Origin: a virus
Reading direction: 5' to 3' (one strand)
Length of the DNA stretch: 64,000 nt
IMG/VR virus record: IMGVR_UViG_3300007734_000759
Coordinates: 62,001-126,000 of that record
The notes beneath the pieces were generated by a model. It was given only the letters and a program-made list of their open reading frames with translations, made no database searches and was not told the DNA's origin. The position numbers and the translations under genes are program-made. This document shows, piece after piece, positions 51,788 through 60,909 of this stretch (within the stretch, counting starts at the first letter, position 1; every line of letters starts with the position of its first letter).

Positions 51788-52785
51788 AAAAAGCAGTAGT
51801 ATTAGGAGGCGGTGGATTCATCGGAGGCCACTTAGCTAAAAGATTAAAACAAGAAGGGTATTGGGTTCGTATAGTGGATATTAAAAAACATGAATATTTT
51901 AACCATAATGATATTTGTCACGAGTTTATATTAGGAGATTTGAGAGATCCTGCGGTAGTCTCTCATGTAATCGATCAAGAGATTGACGAGCTATACCAAC
52001 TAGCAGCTGATATGGGAGGTGCGGGATACATTTTTACAGGAGATAACGACGCAAACGTAATGCACAACTCAGCTCTAATTAATTTAAACGTTGCCCTCGA
52101 GGCAACTAAAAAGAATGTAAAGAAGATATTCTACTCATCATCAGCTTGCATGTATCCTGAATATAATCAAATGGATCCTGATAACCCAAACTGTGAGGAA
52201 GCCTCCGCATACCCAGCTAATCCGGATTCAGAGTATGGATGGGAAAAGTTATTTAGTGAGAGATTATTTTTAGCGTTTAATCGTAATTACAAGTTGGATG
52301 TTCGAATAGCTCGCTTTCATAACATATTCGGACCTTATGGTACTTGGAGAGGTGGTAAAGAGAAAGCACCAGCAGCTATGTGCCGTAAAGCAGCTGAAGC
52401 GCAAGATGGAGAAGAGGTTGAGGTGTGGGGAGATGGACTACAAACGAGATCTTTTCTGTATATTGATGAATGCCTTGAGATGGTACTTAGATTAATGAGA
52501 CAAGATGGATTCACGGGACCCGTCAACATCGGTTCAGAAGAGATGGTCACAATTAATCAGCTTGCAAAGCTTGCCATTGAAGCTTCTAATAAGGATATTA
52601 CTATTAATAACATCAGCGGAGAAGAATTCAAAGCTAAGTATGGATTTAAGTGTCCTATAGGTGTTAGAGGAAGAAACTCTGATAACAAATTATATAAAGA
52701 AAAAATAGGGTGGGAACCGACTCAACCACTCTATGAGGGTATGTTGAAAACGTTCGAATGGATAAATAAACAAGTAAATAAATGA
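51784..52785 (+). CDS. NAD-dependent sugar epimerase, GDP-mannose 3,5-epimerase-like
   Basis: A 333-residue extended short-chain dehydrogenase. Rossmann GGGGFIGGHLAKRL; LAADMGGAGYI; YSSSACMYPEYNQ; active-site YGWEKLFSE (Tyr-x3-Lys); RFHNIFGPYGTWRGGKEKAP. This set is characteristic of GDP-mannose 3,5-epimerase, which makes GDP-L-galactose and GDP-gulose. With the GDP-mannose dehydratase directly downstream (4-nt overlap), the island starts from GDP-mannose. Confidence 0.85.
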   Translation: MKKAVVLGGGGFIGGHLAKRLKQEGYWVRIVDIKKHEYFNHNDICHEFILGDLRDPAVVSHVIDQEIDELYQLAADMGGAGYIFTGDNDANVMHNSALINLNVALEATKKNVKKIFYSSSACMYPEYNQMDPDNPNCEEASAYPANPDSEYGWEKLFSERLFLAFNRNYKLDVRIARFHNIFGPYGTWRGGKEKAPAAMCRKAAEAQDGEEVEVWGDGLQTRSFLYIDECLEMVLRLMRQDGFTGPVNIGSEEMVTINQLAKLAIEASNKDITINNISGEEFKAKYGFKCPIGVRGRNSDNKLYKEKIGWEPTQPLYEGMLKTFEWINKQVNK

Positions 52786-53777
52786 AAAAAAGAGCACTCA
52801 TTACAGGCATCACAGGACAAGATGGTTCTTACTTGGCTGAGTTTTTGTTGGAAAAAGATTACGAAGTGTGGGGCATAGTTAGAAGACAATCTACTTCTAA
52901 CACACATAACATAGAACATCTGTTAGATAAAATTAATTTAGTATACGCTGATTTAACAGACCTAGCTTCCTTACAATCAGCTATAATAAAATCAAATCCT
53001 CATGAAATTTACAATTTAGCAGCTCAAAGCCATGTAACTGTTAGTTATGAAAACCCTATTTATACTACAAATGTAGTAGCCATAGGTACTTTAAATTTAC
53101 TAGAAGCTATAAGAAATTACGTCCCCTACGCTAAATTATACCAGGCAGGGACTTCTGAGATGTTCGGTAACTCTATAGATTCTGATGGGTTTCAAAGAGA
53201 AACTACACAATTTAAACCAGCTAATCCATACGCTTGTGGAAAAGTGTTTTGTTATAATATTTGTAAAAATTATAGAAATGCATATAATTTATTTATAAGT
53301 AATGGTATTTTATTTAATCACGAATCACCAAGAAGAGGTGAAGAATTTGTAACAAGTAAAGTAGTTAGAGAAGCAGTTAAAATATCTCAAGGATTAGAAA
53401 CAGAGCTTCACTTAGGAACATTATCCACATCAAGAGATTGGGGTCATGCTAAAGACTATGTTAAAGCTATGTGGATGATACTCCAACATGATGAACCAGA
53501 TGATTTTGTTTGCTCTACAGGAATAACATATACTGTAGAGTATTTATGTGATTATGTGTTTAAAAAATTAGGATTAGATTATAAGCAGCATGTAGTACTA
53601 GATCCTAACTACTCTCGCCCAGAGGAAACCCACCATTTAAAAGGAGACTGCTCTAAGTTAAAATTAGTGTTAGGTTGGAAACCTGAGTATACTTTTGAAA
53701 GTTTATTAGATGAAATGATTGAGTATTACCAAAATAAACTTCCTTTAAGGTTATCTGATACGCATGGATGGAGATGA
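52782..53777 (+). CDS. gmd: GDP-mannose 4,6-dehydratase
   Basis: A 331-residue Gmd. Marks: ALITGITGQDGSYLAEFLLE, VRRQSTSNTHNIEHL, NLAAQSHVTVSYENP, GTSEMFGN, active-site YACGKVFCYN (Tyr-x3-Lys), FNHESPRRGEEFVTSKV and LGTLSTSRDWGHAKDYVKAM. It produces GDP-4-keto-6-deoxymannose, precursor of fucose, rhamnose, colitose and perosamine-type sugars. A second, divergent paralog is at 62.6 kb. Codon use turns more AT-rich from about here to 57 kb. Confidence 0.93.
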   Translation: MKKRALITGITGQDGSYLAEFLLEKDYEVWGIVRRQSTSNTHNIEHLLDKINLVYADLTDLASLQSAIIKSNPHEIYNLAAQSHVTVSYENPIYTTNVVAIGTLNLLEAIRNYVPYAKLYQAGTSEMFGNSIDSDGFQRETTQFKPANPYACGKVFCYNICKNYRNAYNLFISNGILFNHESPRRGEEFVTSKVVREAVKISQGLETELHLGTLSTSRDWGHAKDYVKAMWMILQHDEPDDFVCSTGITYTVEYLCDYVFKKLGLDYKQHVVLDPNYSRPEETHHLKGDCSKLKLVLGWKPEYTFESLLDEMIEYYQNKLPLRLSDTHGWR

Positions 53778-53795
53778 CAAATATAATTTGAATAT

Positions 53796-54539
53796 ATGAT
53801 AAACGATAAATTAAATAGTAAAATATGCTTAGTCTTCCAACCTCTTGGAATAGGAGATGTATTTTTTTGTCAAGCTATAGGTAAACATTTTATAGAAAAA
53901 GGATATAGAGTAGTATGGCCTTTAGCTTCCCATATAATGTATATTACTGATTATATTGAAACTTATGGTATAGAATATGTAGATAGAGAAAGTGATTTCC
54001 CTAAAAAAGATTTTTATGTTGAACAAAATCCTTTAGTATTAGAAGAAGATTTTGTTTTTTTACCATTAGCTAATGCTTCTCATCGAGTGCCTAATTCCTC
54101 TCTTATGTATGCTAAATATGAATTAGTTGGATTAGATTTTAAAATTTGGAAAGATTCTTTTACAATCAAAAGAAATGTAGAAAGAGAAAATAATCTATAT
54201 TACAATGTATTAGGACTAAAAGAAGATGAAGAATATGTTTTCTTAAATAGAAAATGGGGTACCCCACCTTATTACAACGAAGCACCATTTAGTGTGGATA
54301 CAGATCTTAAAACAGTTGAAATGCAATTTATCCCAGGAGATAATATATTTGATTGGTTAAAGGTTATAGAAAACGCTTCTATGATAGTTACAGTTGATAC
54401 AAGTTACTTGCTTTTAATGGAAAAATTAGATAATATAAAATCAACAGCTTTTTATTGTTATCCAAGAAGTGGTACTTTAGATTTTGTTCCTATCATAGAA
54501 AAAATGTATAGCATAGATTGGCAATACTTTGTAAAATAG
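53796..54539 (+). CDS. Glycosyltransferase-like protein, paralog 1
   Basis: A 247-residue protein with LGIGDVFFCQAIGKHF and WPLASHIMYITDYIETY at the start, resembling the N-terminal half of GT9/heptosyltransferase-type GT-B enzymes. The middle (FTIKRNVERENNLYYNVLGL) and a second segment (KTVEMQFIPGDNIFDWLKVI) are nearly identical at nucleotide level to paralog 2 at 55.9 kb, while the ends differ; see findings. Strongly AT-rich. Function inferred as sugar transfer; acceptor unknown. Confidence 0.55.
   Translation: MINDKLNSKICLVFQPLGIGDVFFCQAIGKHFIEKGYRVVWPLASHIMYITDYIETYGIEYVDRESDFPKKDFYVEQNPLVLEEDFVFLPLANASHRVPNSSLMYAKYELVGLDFKIWKDSFTIKRNVERENNLYYNVLGLKEDEEYVFLNRKWGTPPYYNEAPFSVDTDLKTVEMQFIPGDNIFDWLKVIENASMIVTVDTSYLLLMEKLDNIKSTAFYCYPRSGTLDFVPIIEKMYSIDWQYFVK
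54159..54253 (+). repeat. Near-identical patch A, copy 1
   Basis: 95 nt matching 56254-56348 with a single mismatch, inside genes that are otherwise diverged. Confidence 0.9.
54309..54380 (+). repeat. Near-identical patch B, copy 1
   Basis: 72 nt matching 56407-56478 with two mismatches. Confidence 0.9.
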
Positions 54540-54547
54540 TATATTAA
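54518..54547 (+). promoter_or_regulatory. Host-type promoter (19-nt spacer) inside the sugar island
   Basis: TTG (54518-54520), 19 nt, TATATTAA (54540-54547); ATG 54560 after 12 nt. Confidence 0.5.
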
Positions 54548-54559
54548 TAATAAATAAAT

Positions 54560-55783
54560 ATGAAGAAATTAACAGAATTAGGAAACCATTATGTATCTGA
54601 TTTCATTAAAAATGAATCTGATTATGTGAATAGAAAAAAATACAGTTTAGATGTTTACCTAGATGAAACAATAGGAGCAGCCAGATTAAAAGAAATAGCG
54701 CCTTCCGACTCTATGTGGGGGCAATACTGGTACCGATCAGGCATTAATGCTACCATGACTAAAGAATTAAGTAGTATAGTTACTGAAATTACATCTAGGA
54801 TTAAATATAATCGAGGTGATATTTGGTTAGATATTGCATGTAATGATGGAACTTTACTCAAACAGATACCTAATGACTTTATTAAATTAGGTATAGATCC
54901 ATGTGATGATTCTTTTTATAAAGAAGCTAGTCAATATGGTACTATTACTCAAGATTATTTTAGTTATAATGCCTATCAAAAAACTGGATATGGAGATAAA
55001 AAAGCAAAAGTAATTACAACTATAGCTATGTTTTATGATTTGGATAATGCTAATCCATTTATTGAGGATATAAATAAAGTATTAGATGATAACGGTCTAT
55101 GGGTCATACAGCTATCTTATACTCCTTTAATGCTACAACAATTAGCTTTTGATAACATATGTCATGAACATATTTACTATCACTCTTTAAATAGTATCAA
55201 AAACTTAATAGTACCTCATAACTTAAAAATAGTAGATGCTAGTTTAAATGATGTTAATGGAGGAAGTATACGAATTTATATGCAAAAAAATATTGCTAAA
55301 GAATCATCATTTGCTACTGGACCTCTTAGAGATGTATGTAATTTTAGAGTTCAATCTTTATTAGAATATGAAAACACTAAATTTGATATCAGCAAACCAG
55401 AAGTATGGGAAGAGTTTAATGAAAAAATTACAGCGTTAAAAGAACAAACTGTTAATTTTATTAAAGAAGAAAAAGCTAAAGGTAAAATAATTTGTGGGTA
55501 TGGAGCATCAACTAAAGGAAATACATTGCTACAATGGTTTGGATTAGATCATACTTTAATTGATGCTATTGCTGAACGCTCACCTTATAAATTTGGATTA
55601 AAAACCATTGGAACTAATATCCCTATTAAATCTGAAGAAGAAGTTAGAGCCATGAACCCAGATTATATGTTAGTTTTACCTTGGCATTTTATTTCTGAGT
55701 TTATTCAACGTGAAGATGAATTTTTATCTAAAGGAGGAAAATTTATAGTACCGTGCCCTCAATTTGAAATTTATAAAAAATAA
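54560..55783 (+). CDS. NDP-sugar C-methyltransferase
   Basis: A 407-residue methyltransferase. Residues ~90-190 form the SAM-binding core (GDIWLDIACNDGTLLKQIP, KLGIDPCDD), the central VIQLSYTPLMLQQLAFDNIC segment is followed by HEHIYYHS, and the C-terminal domain has IICGYGASTKGNTLLQWFGL, as in TylC3-type sugar 3-C-methyltransferases. It adds a methyl branch to a keto-sugar nucleotide, fitting the output of Gmd. An N-terminal zinc-binding part typical of the family is reduced. AT-rich. Confidence 0.85.
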   Translation: MKKLTELGNHYVSDFIKNESDYVNRKKYSLDVYLDETIGAARLKEIAPSDSMWGQYWYRSGINATMTKELSSIVTEITSRIKYNRGDIWLDIACNDGTLLKQIPNDFIKLGIDPCDDSFYKEASQYGTITQDYFSYNAYQKTGYGDKKAKVITTIAMFYDLDNANPFIEDINKVLDDNGLWVIQLSYTPLMLQQLAFDNICHEHIYYHSLNSIKNLIVPHNLKIVDASLNDVNGGSIRIYMQKNIAKESSFATGPLRDVCNFRVQSLLEYENTKFDISKPEVWEEFNEKITALKEQTVNFIKEEKAKGKIICGYGASTKGNTLLQWFGLDHTLIDAIAERSPYKFGLKTIGTNIPIKSEEEVRAMNPDYMLVLPWHFISEFIQREDEFLSKGGKFIVPCPQFEIYKK

Positions 55784-55789
55784 AAAATT

Positions 55790-55888
55790 ATGTCTAATAA
55801 TAATTGGAAAGAATTTATAGGAGAAAATATTGAATTACGTGACCATAGTGAAAAATATTTTAATTTATTTACAAAATTTTTATCTTAA
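55790..55888 (+). CDS. 32-residue micro-ORF, possible remnant
   Basis: ATG 55790 to TAA, overlapping the next ATG by one base (TAATGG). Sequence MSNNNWKEFIGENIELRDHS then EKYFNLFTKFLS. May be a remnant or a coupling peptide. Confidence 0.3.
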   Translation: MSNNNWKEFIGENIELRDHSEKYFNLFTKFLS

Positions 55889-56640
55889 TGGACCATAGTT
55901 TAATAAAAACAATTCTAATAAAACAACCAGCAGGTTTAGGAGATATATTTTTCTGCCAAAAAATAGCACATGCTTTATATAATAAATATAAATGTAATAT
56001 TATTTGGCCAGTAATACCAGAGTTTATATGGGTTAAAGAATATATTCAGGTACCTTTTATACAATTTGTAGATATAGAATCTAATTTTTTATTTAAAGAA
56101 GCTTTTGACAATATAAATGATGTTTCTTATATTTTCTCATTGCAAGATTGTTTAGTAATTCCTCTACAAAGAGCAGACTGGGCTATACCTGGATCAGTTA
56201 TGGAAGCTAAATATAAATTTATAGGATTAGACTTTGATGATTGGACTAATTACTTTACAATTAAAAGAAATGTAGAAAGAGAAAATAATCTATATTACAA
56301 TGTATTAGGACTAAAAGAAGATGAAGAATATGTTTTCTTAAATAGAAACTTTGCTTCTCCTCCTAATACTAAAAAAATAACAAACATAGAATACTTTGGT
56401 GATAAAAAAACAGTTGAAATGCAATTTATCCCAGGAGATAATGTATTTGATTGGTTAAAGGTTATAGAAAATGCTTCTGAAATTTATACTGTAGAAACTT
56501 CTATATGTTATTTTATAGAAAAATTAGATTGCAAGTCAAAACAAATAAACCTTTATTCAAGAGATAGAGAACTTAATTTTGATTATATTAAAAATATTTT
56601 TAACAAAAATTATATATACTATGAAGGTAGATGTGCCTAA
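55888..56640 (+). CDS. Glycosyltransferase-like protein, paralog 2
   Basis: A 250-residue protein paralogous to 53796-54539: AGLGDIFFCQKIAHALYNKY start and WPVIPEFIWVKEYIQ. Two internal blocks (95 and 72 nt) are nearly identical to the paralog, while N- and C-terminal parts diverge, suggesting gene conversion or domain shuffling. Same uncertain GT-B/heptosyltransferase-like assignment. The C-terminal 20 nt overlap the next gene. Confidence 0.55.
   Translation: MDHSLIKTILIKQPAGLGDIFFCQKIAHALYNKYKCNIIWPVIPEFIWVKEYIQVPFIQFVDIESNFLFKEAFDNINDVSYIFSLQDCLVIPLQRADWAIPGSVMEAKYKFIGLDFDDWTNYFTIKRNVERENNLYYNVLGLKEDEEYVFLNRNFASPPNTKKITNIEYFGDKKTVEMQFIPGDNVFDWLKVIENASEIYTVETSICYFIEKLDCKSKQINLYSRDRELNFDYIKNIFNKNYIYYEGRCA
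56254..56348 (+). repeat. Near-identical patch A, copy 2
   Basis: See 54159-54253; one mismatch in 95 nt. Confidence 0.9.
56407..56478 (+). repeat. Near-identical patch B, copy 2
   Basis: See 54309-54380; two mismatches in 72 nt. Confidence 0.9.
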
Positions 56641-56998
56641 TGGAGAAATTGTAGATAAAATTACAATACTAGAACTTAAGCAAAAACATATAAAAGATCC
56701 TATTAAATTATTAAATATTAAAAAAGAATTAGAATCTTTAATGGAATATTATCCTTTTATAATAAATGATTCTAACAAAAAATTCTATATAGACTTATAT
56801 GAAATTAATTCTAAATTATGGAATATTGAAGATCAAATTCGAAAAAAAGAATACAATAAAGAATTTGATGAGGAATTTATATCTCTTGCTAGAAGTGTTT
56901 ATGTGTGTAATGATAAAAGAGCTAAAATAAAATATGATATAAATATATCTACTTCATCTAATTTAATAGAAGAAAAACAATATTCTTCTTATTTATAA
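56621..56998 (+). CDS. DUF6165-like small protein
   Basis: A 125-residue protein from ATG 56621 (in-frame earlier start at 56579 lies inside the previous gene). The start MKVDVPNGEIVDKITILELK is the signature of a family of uncharacterised proteins found in LPS/glycan clusters (DUF6165-type), followed by a helical ESLMEYYPF, LYEINSKLWNIEDQIRKKEY region. Molecular role unknown; probably an accessory to the neighbouring transferases. Confidence 0.7.
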   Translation: MKVDVPNGEIVDKITILELKQKHIKDPIKLLNIKKELESLMEYYPFIINDSNKKFYIDLYEINSKLWNIEDQIRKKEYNKEFDEEFISLARSVYVCNDKRAKIKYDINISTSSNLIEEKQYSSYL

Positions 56999-57010
56999 AT
57001 TATAAAAAAC

Positions 57011-57796
57011 ATGAATCAAAAAACAGATATAGTACTGCAAGGTCCAATTTGGCCTACAACACTTCAAACTGCTGTTTACTATTTAGAATTACCATTTGTT
57101 AGTAAAGTGATTGTATCAACTTGGGAGGAGGAGAATATAGAAGACCCGAATATTCCTAATATTGAAATAATTAAATCACCTAAACCTCCTTTTAGACCTA
57201 GTGCCACTGGTTTAAATACTATAGACTATCAAATATTATCATCATTCGAAGGTGTTAAAAAAACCACTTCAGACATCATAGTTAAAATGAGAACAGATCA
57301 AACCATCCACAAAGATGATATGGTGATGATGAACAACTTCGTTCTAGGAGATATAGACAACACAGATTTAATCTATGTGGATGGTACAAAAAGAAAAGGA
57401 AACGTGTATGTTCTAGGTTTGAATAGAATATTTCCTTTCCATCCTCAAGATCACGTATTCTGGGGGTATCGAGAAGACGTTCGTAGAATATTTGATATAC
57501 CTCTTAAACCTGAACACCTAGCTAATGATCCTGGATTATTTAGAGACCCATCTTACATAGGAGCAATGTATTTCAAACAATTTTATCCTGAAGTAGAATT
57601 ATATTTAGATAATTTTAAAGAATACATGATTGACAATCCTTCTAAGCTAGATGCTAGAGTCCTTTCTGAAAAAACTAGAGATAAAGTATTTAAAGTCTTT
57701 CCTAGGATATACATGGAATGGCCTAAGTATAATTGCAACTATCCGTACGATTTATACTACCCACAGGGAGAGTATTATTACGAAGATTTAGTATAA
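57011..57796 (+). CDS. WavE-like LPS biosynthesis glycosyltransferase
   Basis: A 261-residue protein with the WavE pattern: DIVLQGPIWPTTLQTAVYYL, VSKVIVSTWEEEN, NTIDYQILSSFEGVKKT, DIIVKMRTDQTI, and PFHPQDHVFWGYREDV. WavE-type proteins act in LPS core oligosaccharide synthesis. Follows the DUF6165-like gene by 12 nt. Confidence 0.8.
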   Translation: MNQKTDIVLQGPIWPTTLQTAVYYLELPFVSKVIVSTWEEENIEDPNIPNIEIIKSPKPPFRPSATGLNTIDYQILSSFEGVKKTTSDIIVKMRTDQTIHKDDMVMMNNFVLGDIDNTDLIYVDGTKRKGNVYVLGLNRIFPFHPQDHVFWGYREDVRRIFDIPLKPEHLANDPGLFRDPSYIGAMYFKQFYPEVELYLDNFKEYMIDNPSKLDARVLSEKTRDKVFKVFPRIYMEWPKYNCNYPYDLYYPQGEYYYEDLV

Positions 57797-57799
57797 GAG

Positions 57800-58540
57800 A
57801 TGATAACTCTACAAGGACATTCAGGTTGCAATGTTACTCTACTGAACCGAGGTGTGGTTAGGAAGACTTCACCTACTGTGGATTATAACGAAAGATTGAA
57901 ACATCAAATGGAAAAGCAACAGACCTTCTCACATAGCATCTTGGAAACTCCTCAGGTATATGATTTGGGATACACTACGGATGGTCTGTTTTATTTCGAT
58001 ATGGAGTACATACATGGAGTAAATCTTAACATATATTTTGAAAGAGAAAGACTACATCGGTGTCTGGAGATAATAGATTTAGTTACATCCTTCCAAACTA
58101 CAACTAAGCAGGTGGACATAACAGCTCAAGTTGTGGATAAAATTCAAAATATAAGACTAGATGAGAATACGAAGGAGGTTTTAATGACTAGCAATTGGGT
58201 TATTGATGTTGGATATGGCCATGGAGACTTGACTTTTGAAAATATTATAGTCAATAAAAATAAAATATATTTAATAGATTTTCTAGACTCATTTGTAAAT
58301 GGTCCCCTAATCGATCAATCAAAGCTATTGCAAGACGCGTTTTGCTACTGGTCCTTCAAGAACCAATCATCAGTACCCAAAAGAAAACTCCTACCAGTAA
58401 GAGATAGATTCAACTCTAAACAACACTACTCCATGCTACTGCTACACTTAGTAAGAGCAATACCGTATGCAAATATAAATAAAAAACAAGAAATAATATG
58501 CATGATAAAAAACGTGAAATCGCAAATAAACCAACTTTAA
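57800..58540 (+). CDS. APH-like small-molecule kinase
   Basis: A 246-residue aminoglycoside-phosphotransferase-fold protein. VLMTSNWVIDVGYGHGDLTF followed by ENIIVNKNKIYLIDF gives the catalytic HGD and the metal-binding IDF motifs; the N-lobe has VVRKTSPTVDYNERLKHQME. In sugar clusters such kinases phosphorylate a sugar or choline-like compound. It overlaps the nucleotidyltransferase-HAD gene by 43 nt, suggesting a kinase then nucleotidyl-transfer order. Confidence 0.75.
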   Translation: MITLQGHSGCNVTLLNRGVVRKTSPTVDYNERLKHQMEKQQTFSHSILETPQVYDLGYTTDGLFYFDMEYIHGVNLNIYFERERLHRCLEIIDLVTSFQTTTKQVDITAQVVDKIQNIRLDENTKEVLMTSNWVIDVGYGHGDLTFENIIVNKNKIYLIDFLDSFVNGPLIDQSKLLQDAFCYWSFKNQSSVPKRKLLPVRDRFNSKQHYSMLLLHLVRAIPYANINKKQEIICMIKNVKSQINQL

Positions 58541-59574
58541 TCATCCCAGCTGCAGGCAAGTCATCTAGGTATCCTAATATGAAACCTAAATGGATGCTGA
58601 CACACCCATCAGGAAAATTAATGATTGAAAAAGTTGTCGATGGATTAAAAATAGACGATTATGAGAAAGTCTACTTCGTCGTCTTGAAAGAGCATTGCAT
58701 CGAGCACGATGCGGCTTTTATACTAAAGCAAGCTTTTCCTGATGATATCTTCGAAGTAGTGGTTCTAGAGTCCCCAACACAAAGCAGTCCAGAAACAGTA
58801 TACCAGTGTATTAAGTTACGCGATATTGAAAGCAGCATTGTGGTAAAAGATTGTGATTGTTTAGTTGAATATGAGATTCCCGATACAACTAATTTTGTTG
58901 TAGGTTTGCCTTTAACCGACAAGTGGAATGTTAAAAATTTACAACAAAAATCATTTGTCATAGCTAACCAAGATAGTGTTGTTCAAGAGATTGTAGAAAA
59001 GAAAATAGTATCAGATATCGTATGCGTAGGAGTATACGGAATGAATGCTCAAGATATGGTAAGATCGTATGAGAAACTTTTAAACATACTATCTCGAGAA
59101 ATGTACTTTAGCCACATAGTTTCTGATATGGTAGATACATCCGGTGTGATTTTCAAGACAGTCGAGGCTAACAACTTCGTCGACTGGGGAACGAAGGAGG
59201 AATGGTTCTCAACAACTACTATGAAGACCACTTACCTATTTGACGTTGATGGGGTGGTGTTGTTCAATACTGGAAAGTATGGAAGAGAGAATTGGTTTAA
59301 TACCATTAAACCCATAGAGGAAAATATAAACCTAATCAAACAGTTGTCAGATGAGGGAAATGAGATTATCTTTATAACATCGAGAACTAAAGATGCGATC
59401 GTATTATTTGAGAAATTTTTAGAAGATAGAGGTATAACATATAAAACAATAATCCACTCTTGCCTACATTCGAAACGAATCCTAATCAACGACTTTGCAA
59501 CCAGCAACCCATTTCCAAGTTGCTTAGCTATCAGCATCCCAAGAAACCAATCTATAAAACTGTACTTAAAATAA
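58498..59574 (+). CDS. Bifunctional NTP-transferase / HAD-like protein
   Basis: A 358-residue fusion. Residues ~10-235 are a nucleotidyltransferase (PTLIIPAAGKSSRYPNMKPK, the G-x-x-x-R signature loop, then KDCDCLVEY as metal site and FVVGLPLTDKWNVKNLQQ). From ~242 on it is HAD-like: YLFDVDGVVLFNTGKYG (Asp249, Asp251), IIFITSRTKDAIVLFEKFL and RILINDFATSNP. Such fusions occur in capsule and LPS loci. Met242 could be a separate internal start for the HAD domain. Substrate unknown. Confidence 0.78.
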   Translation: MHDKKREIANKPTLIIPAAGKSSRYPNMKPKWMLTHPSGKLMIEKVVDGLKIDDYEKVYFVVLKEHCIEHDAAFILKQAFPDDIFEVVVLESPTQSSPETVYQCIKLRDIESSIVVKDCDCLVEYEIPDTTNFVVGLPLTDKWNVKNLQQKSFVIANQDSVVQEIVEKKIVSDIVCVGVYGMNAQDMVRSYEKLLNILSREMYFSHIVSDMVDTSGVIFKTVEANNFVDWGTKEEWFSTTTMKTTYLFDVDGVVLFNTGKYGRENWFNTIKPIEENINLIKQLSDEGNEIIFITSRTKDAIVLFEKFLEDRGITYKTIIHSCLHSKRILINDFATSNPFPSCLAISIPRNQSIKLYLK

Positions 59575-59598
59575 TTTAAAACTTAAACATAAAAAATA

Positions 59599-60246
59599 AT
59601 GAACGACCTAAACATCCACTTAGGATGGTTAGCGCAGATTCCTCAAGATTTAGATTTGGTTCTGGATTTAGGAGCTAACCACGGCGATTTTTTAATTGAG
59701 GCTTTAGTCTCACCTTCTGGCAAAAAAAACATTAATCAATTCGTGTATTTTGAACCTGATCCCGAAAACTTCAACATCTGCCAATCTCGACTAAACTCCT
59801 ACGAATTTGCACAGGGTCACAATATTGGAATTTACTATGGACATGATCAATCTAGTGTTAATGGAGTAGGAGATAATAACGTCGGAGGTTATATGGTTTC
59901 ACATATCGATCCTCTATACACAGCGCAGTGGGCAACCCCAACAAGCAACCCTTGGAATAAGCACCTAACAACCTATCCAGATAAGATCTTCACTTTAAAA
60001 CCTCTAGAGACTATCATCAACAGACCAGCCGACTTAGTGAAGATGGATATAGAAGCTTCAGAGTGGAACGTTATCGAACACTCGACTCTACTTAAAGTTA
60101 GTAATTACTTAATGATAGAATGGCATAATATTCCAAATTACGAAACTGAAGGGATGTCTTATGTTTTCGATTTTATTACTAAACATCTACCCAACCACAT
60201 TATAATAGATGCTACAAAAGGATATACATTTTTAAAACTCAAATAA
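59599..60246 (+). CDS. FkbM-family methyltransferase
   Basis: A 215-residue SAM-dependent O-methyltransferase: LVLDLGANHGDFLIEAL (SAM loop), QFVYFEPDPENFNICQSRL, and LVKMDIEASEWNVIEHSTLL with the C-terminal EWHNIPNYETEGM. FkbM enzymes methylate sugar or polyketide hydroxyls; in this cluster a glycan O-methylation is likely. Starts after a 24-nt A-rich gap. Confidence 0.85.
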   Translation: MNDLNIHLGWLAQIPQDLDLVLDLGANHGDFLIEALVSPSGKKNINQFVYFEPDPENFNICQSRLNSYEFAQGHNIGIYYGHDQSSVNGVGDNNVGGYMVSHIDPLYTAQWATPTSNPWNKHLTTYPDKIFTLKPLETIINRPADLVKMDIEASEWNVIEHSTLLKVSNYLMIEWHNIPNYETEGMSYVFDFITKHLPNHIIIDATKGYTFLKLK

Positions 60247-60249
60247 CAT

Positions 60250-60909
60250 ATGCAAAAACTAAATTTTCATCCCAACCACGGAATAGATATCAATCCCGAG
60301 GAGTTTAATACTAACGTGGGATTATCCGAACTAAGGAAGATAAATAATCGAGTAATGGGAGGAGGATCCTCTCAAGGCTTTGCAGCGTTCAAGCTATTGG
60401 AACATTTAATAGTCTATGATAAGTTCCAGTACGTTGTGGAGATAGGTTCTCAAAAAGGAGGGATGTCAGTGTACTTAGGAACTATGGCGTGTGCTTCTGA
60501 GAAGTTTTTATTTCATACTTTTGAAATTAACAAAGATCGTGATTGGTATAATAGAGTAGTTGAAGGAGTGGGCCACTGGTTTGAGAAGATGGAAACTCTG
60601 TCCCCATACTGTAAATCATATGAAGGAAACATATTCTCCTCGGGGATGTACAACCTTATAAAAGAAACGTCATCCAATTACAAAACATTAATTATTTGCG
60701 ATGGTGGTGATAAAATTAAAGAGTTGGAAATGTACAGCGGCGTTCTAAAACCAGGAGACGTTATTATGGCTCACGATTTTCCTGATAGCAGAGGACATGC
60801 AGAGATCAGAGATGAGAATGTTAATTACAACGTTCTTAAAGAATACCAACCTTGGAACACTCGCTTTGTAGAAAATGAAACCCTTTTCAAAGTATTTACC
60901 CTAAAGTGA
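60250..60909 (+). CDS. CmcI-like class I methyltransferase
   Basis: A 219-residue methyltransferase of the cephalosporin-hydroxylase (CmcI)/Methyltransf_24 type: GSSQGFAAFKLLEHLIVY, YVVEIGSQKGGMSVYLGTMA, and LIICDGGDKIKELEMYSGVL with the DVIMAHDFPDSR segment. Likely modifies a glycan. A related partial gene occurs at the 3' end of the window (63538). 3 nt from FkbM. Confidence 0.8.
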   Translation: MQKLNFHPNHGIDINPEEFNTNVGLSELRKINNRVMGGGSSQGFAAFKLLEHLIVYDKFQYVVEIGSQKGGMSVYLGTMACASEKFLFHTFEINKDRDWYNRVVEGVGHWFEKMETLSPYCKSYEGNIFSSGMYNLIKETSSNYKTLIICDGGDKIKELEMYSGVLKPGDVIMAHDFPDSRGHAEIRDENVNYNVLKEYQPWNTRFVENETLFKVFTLK

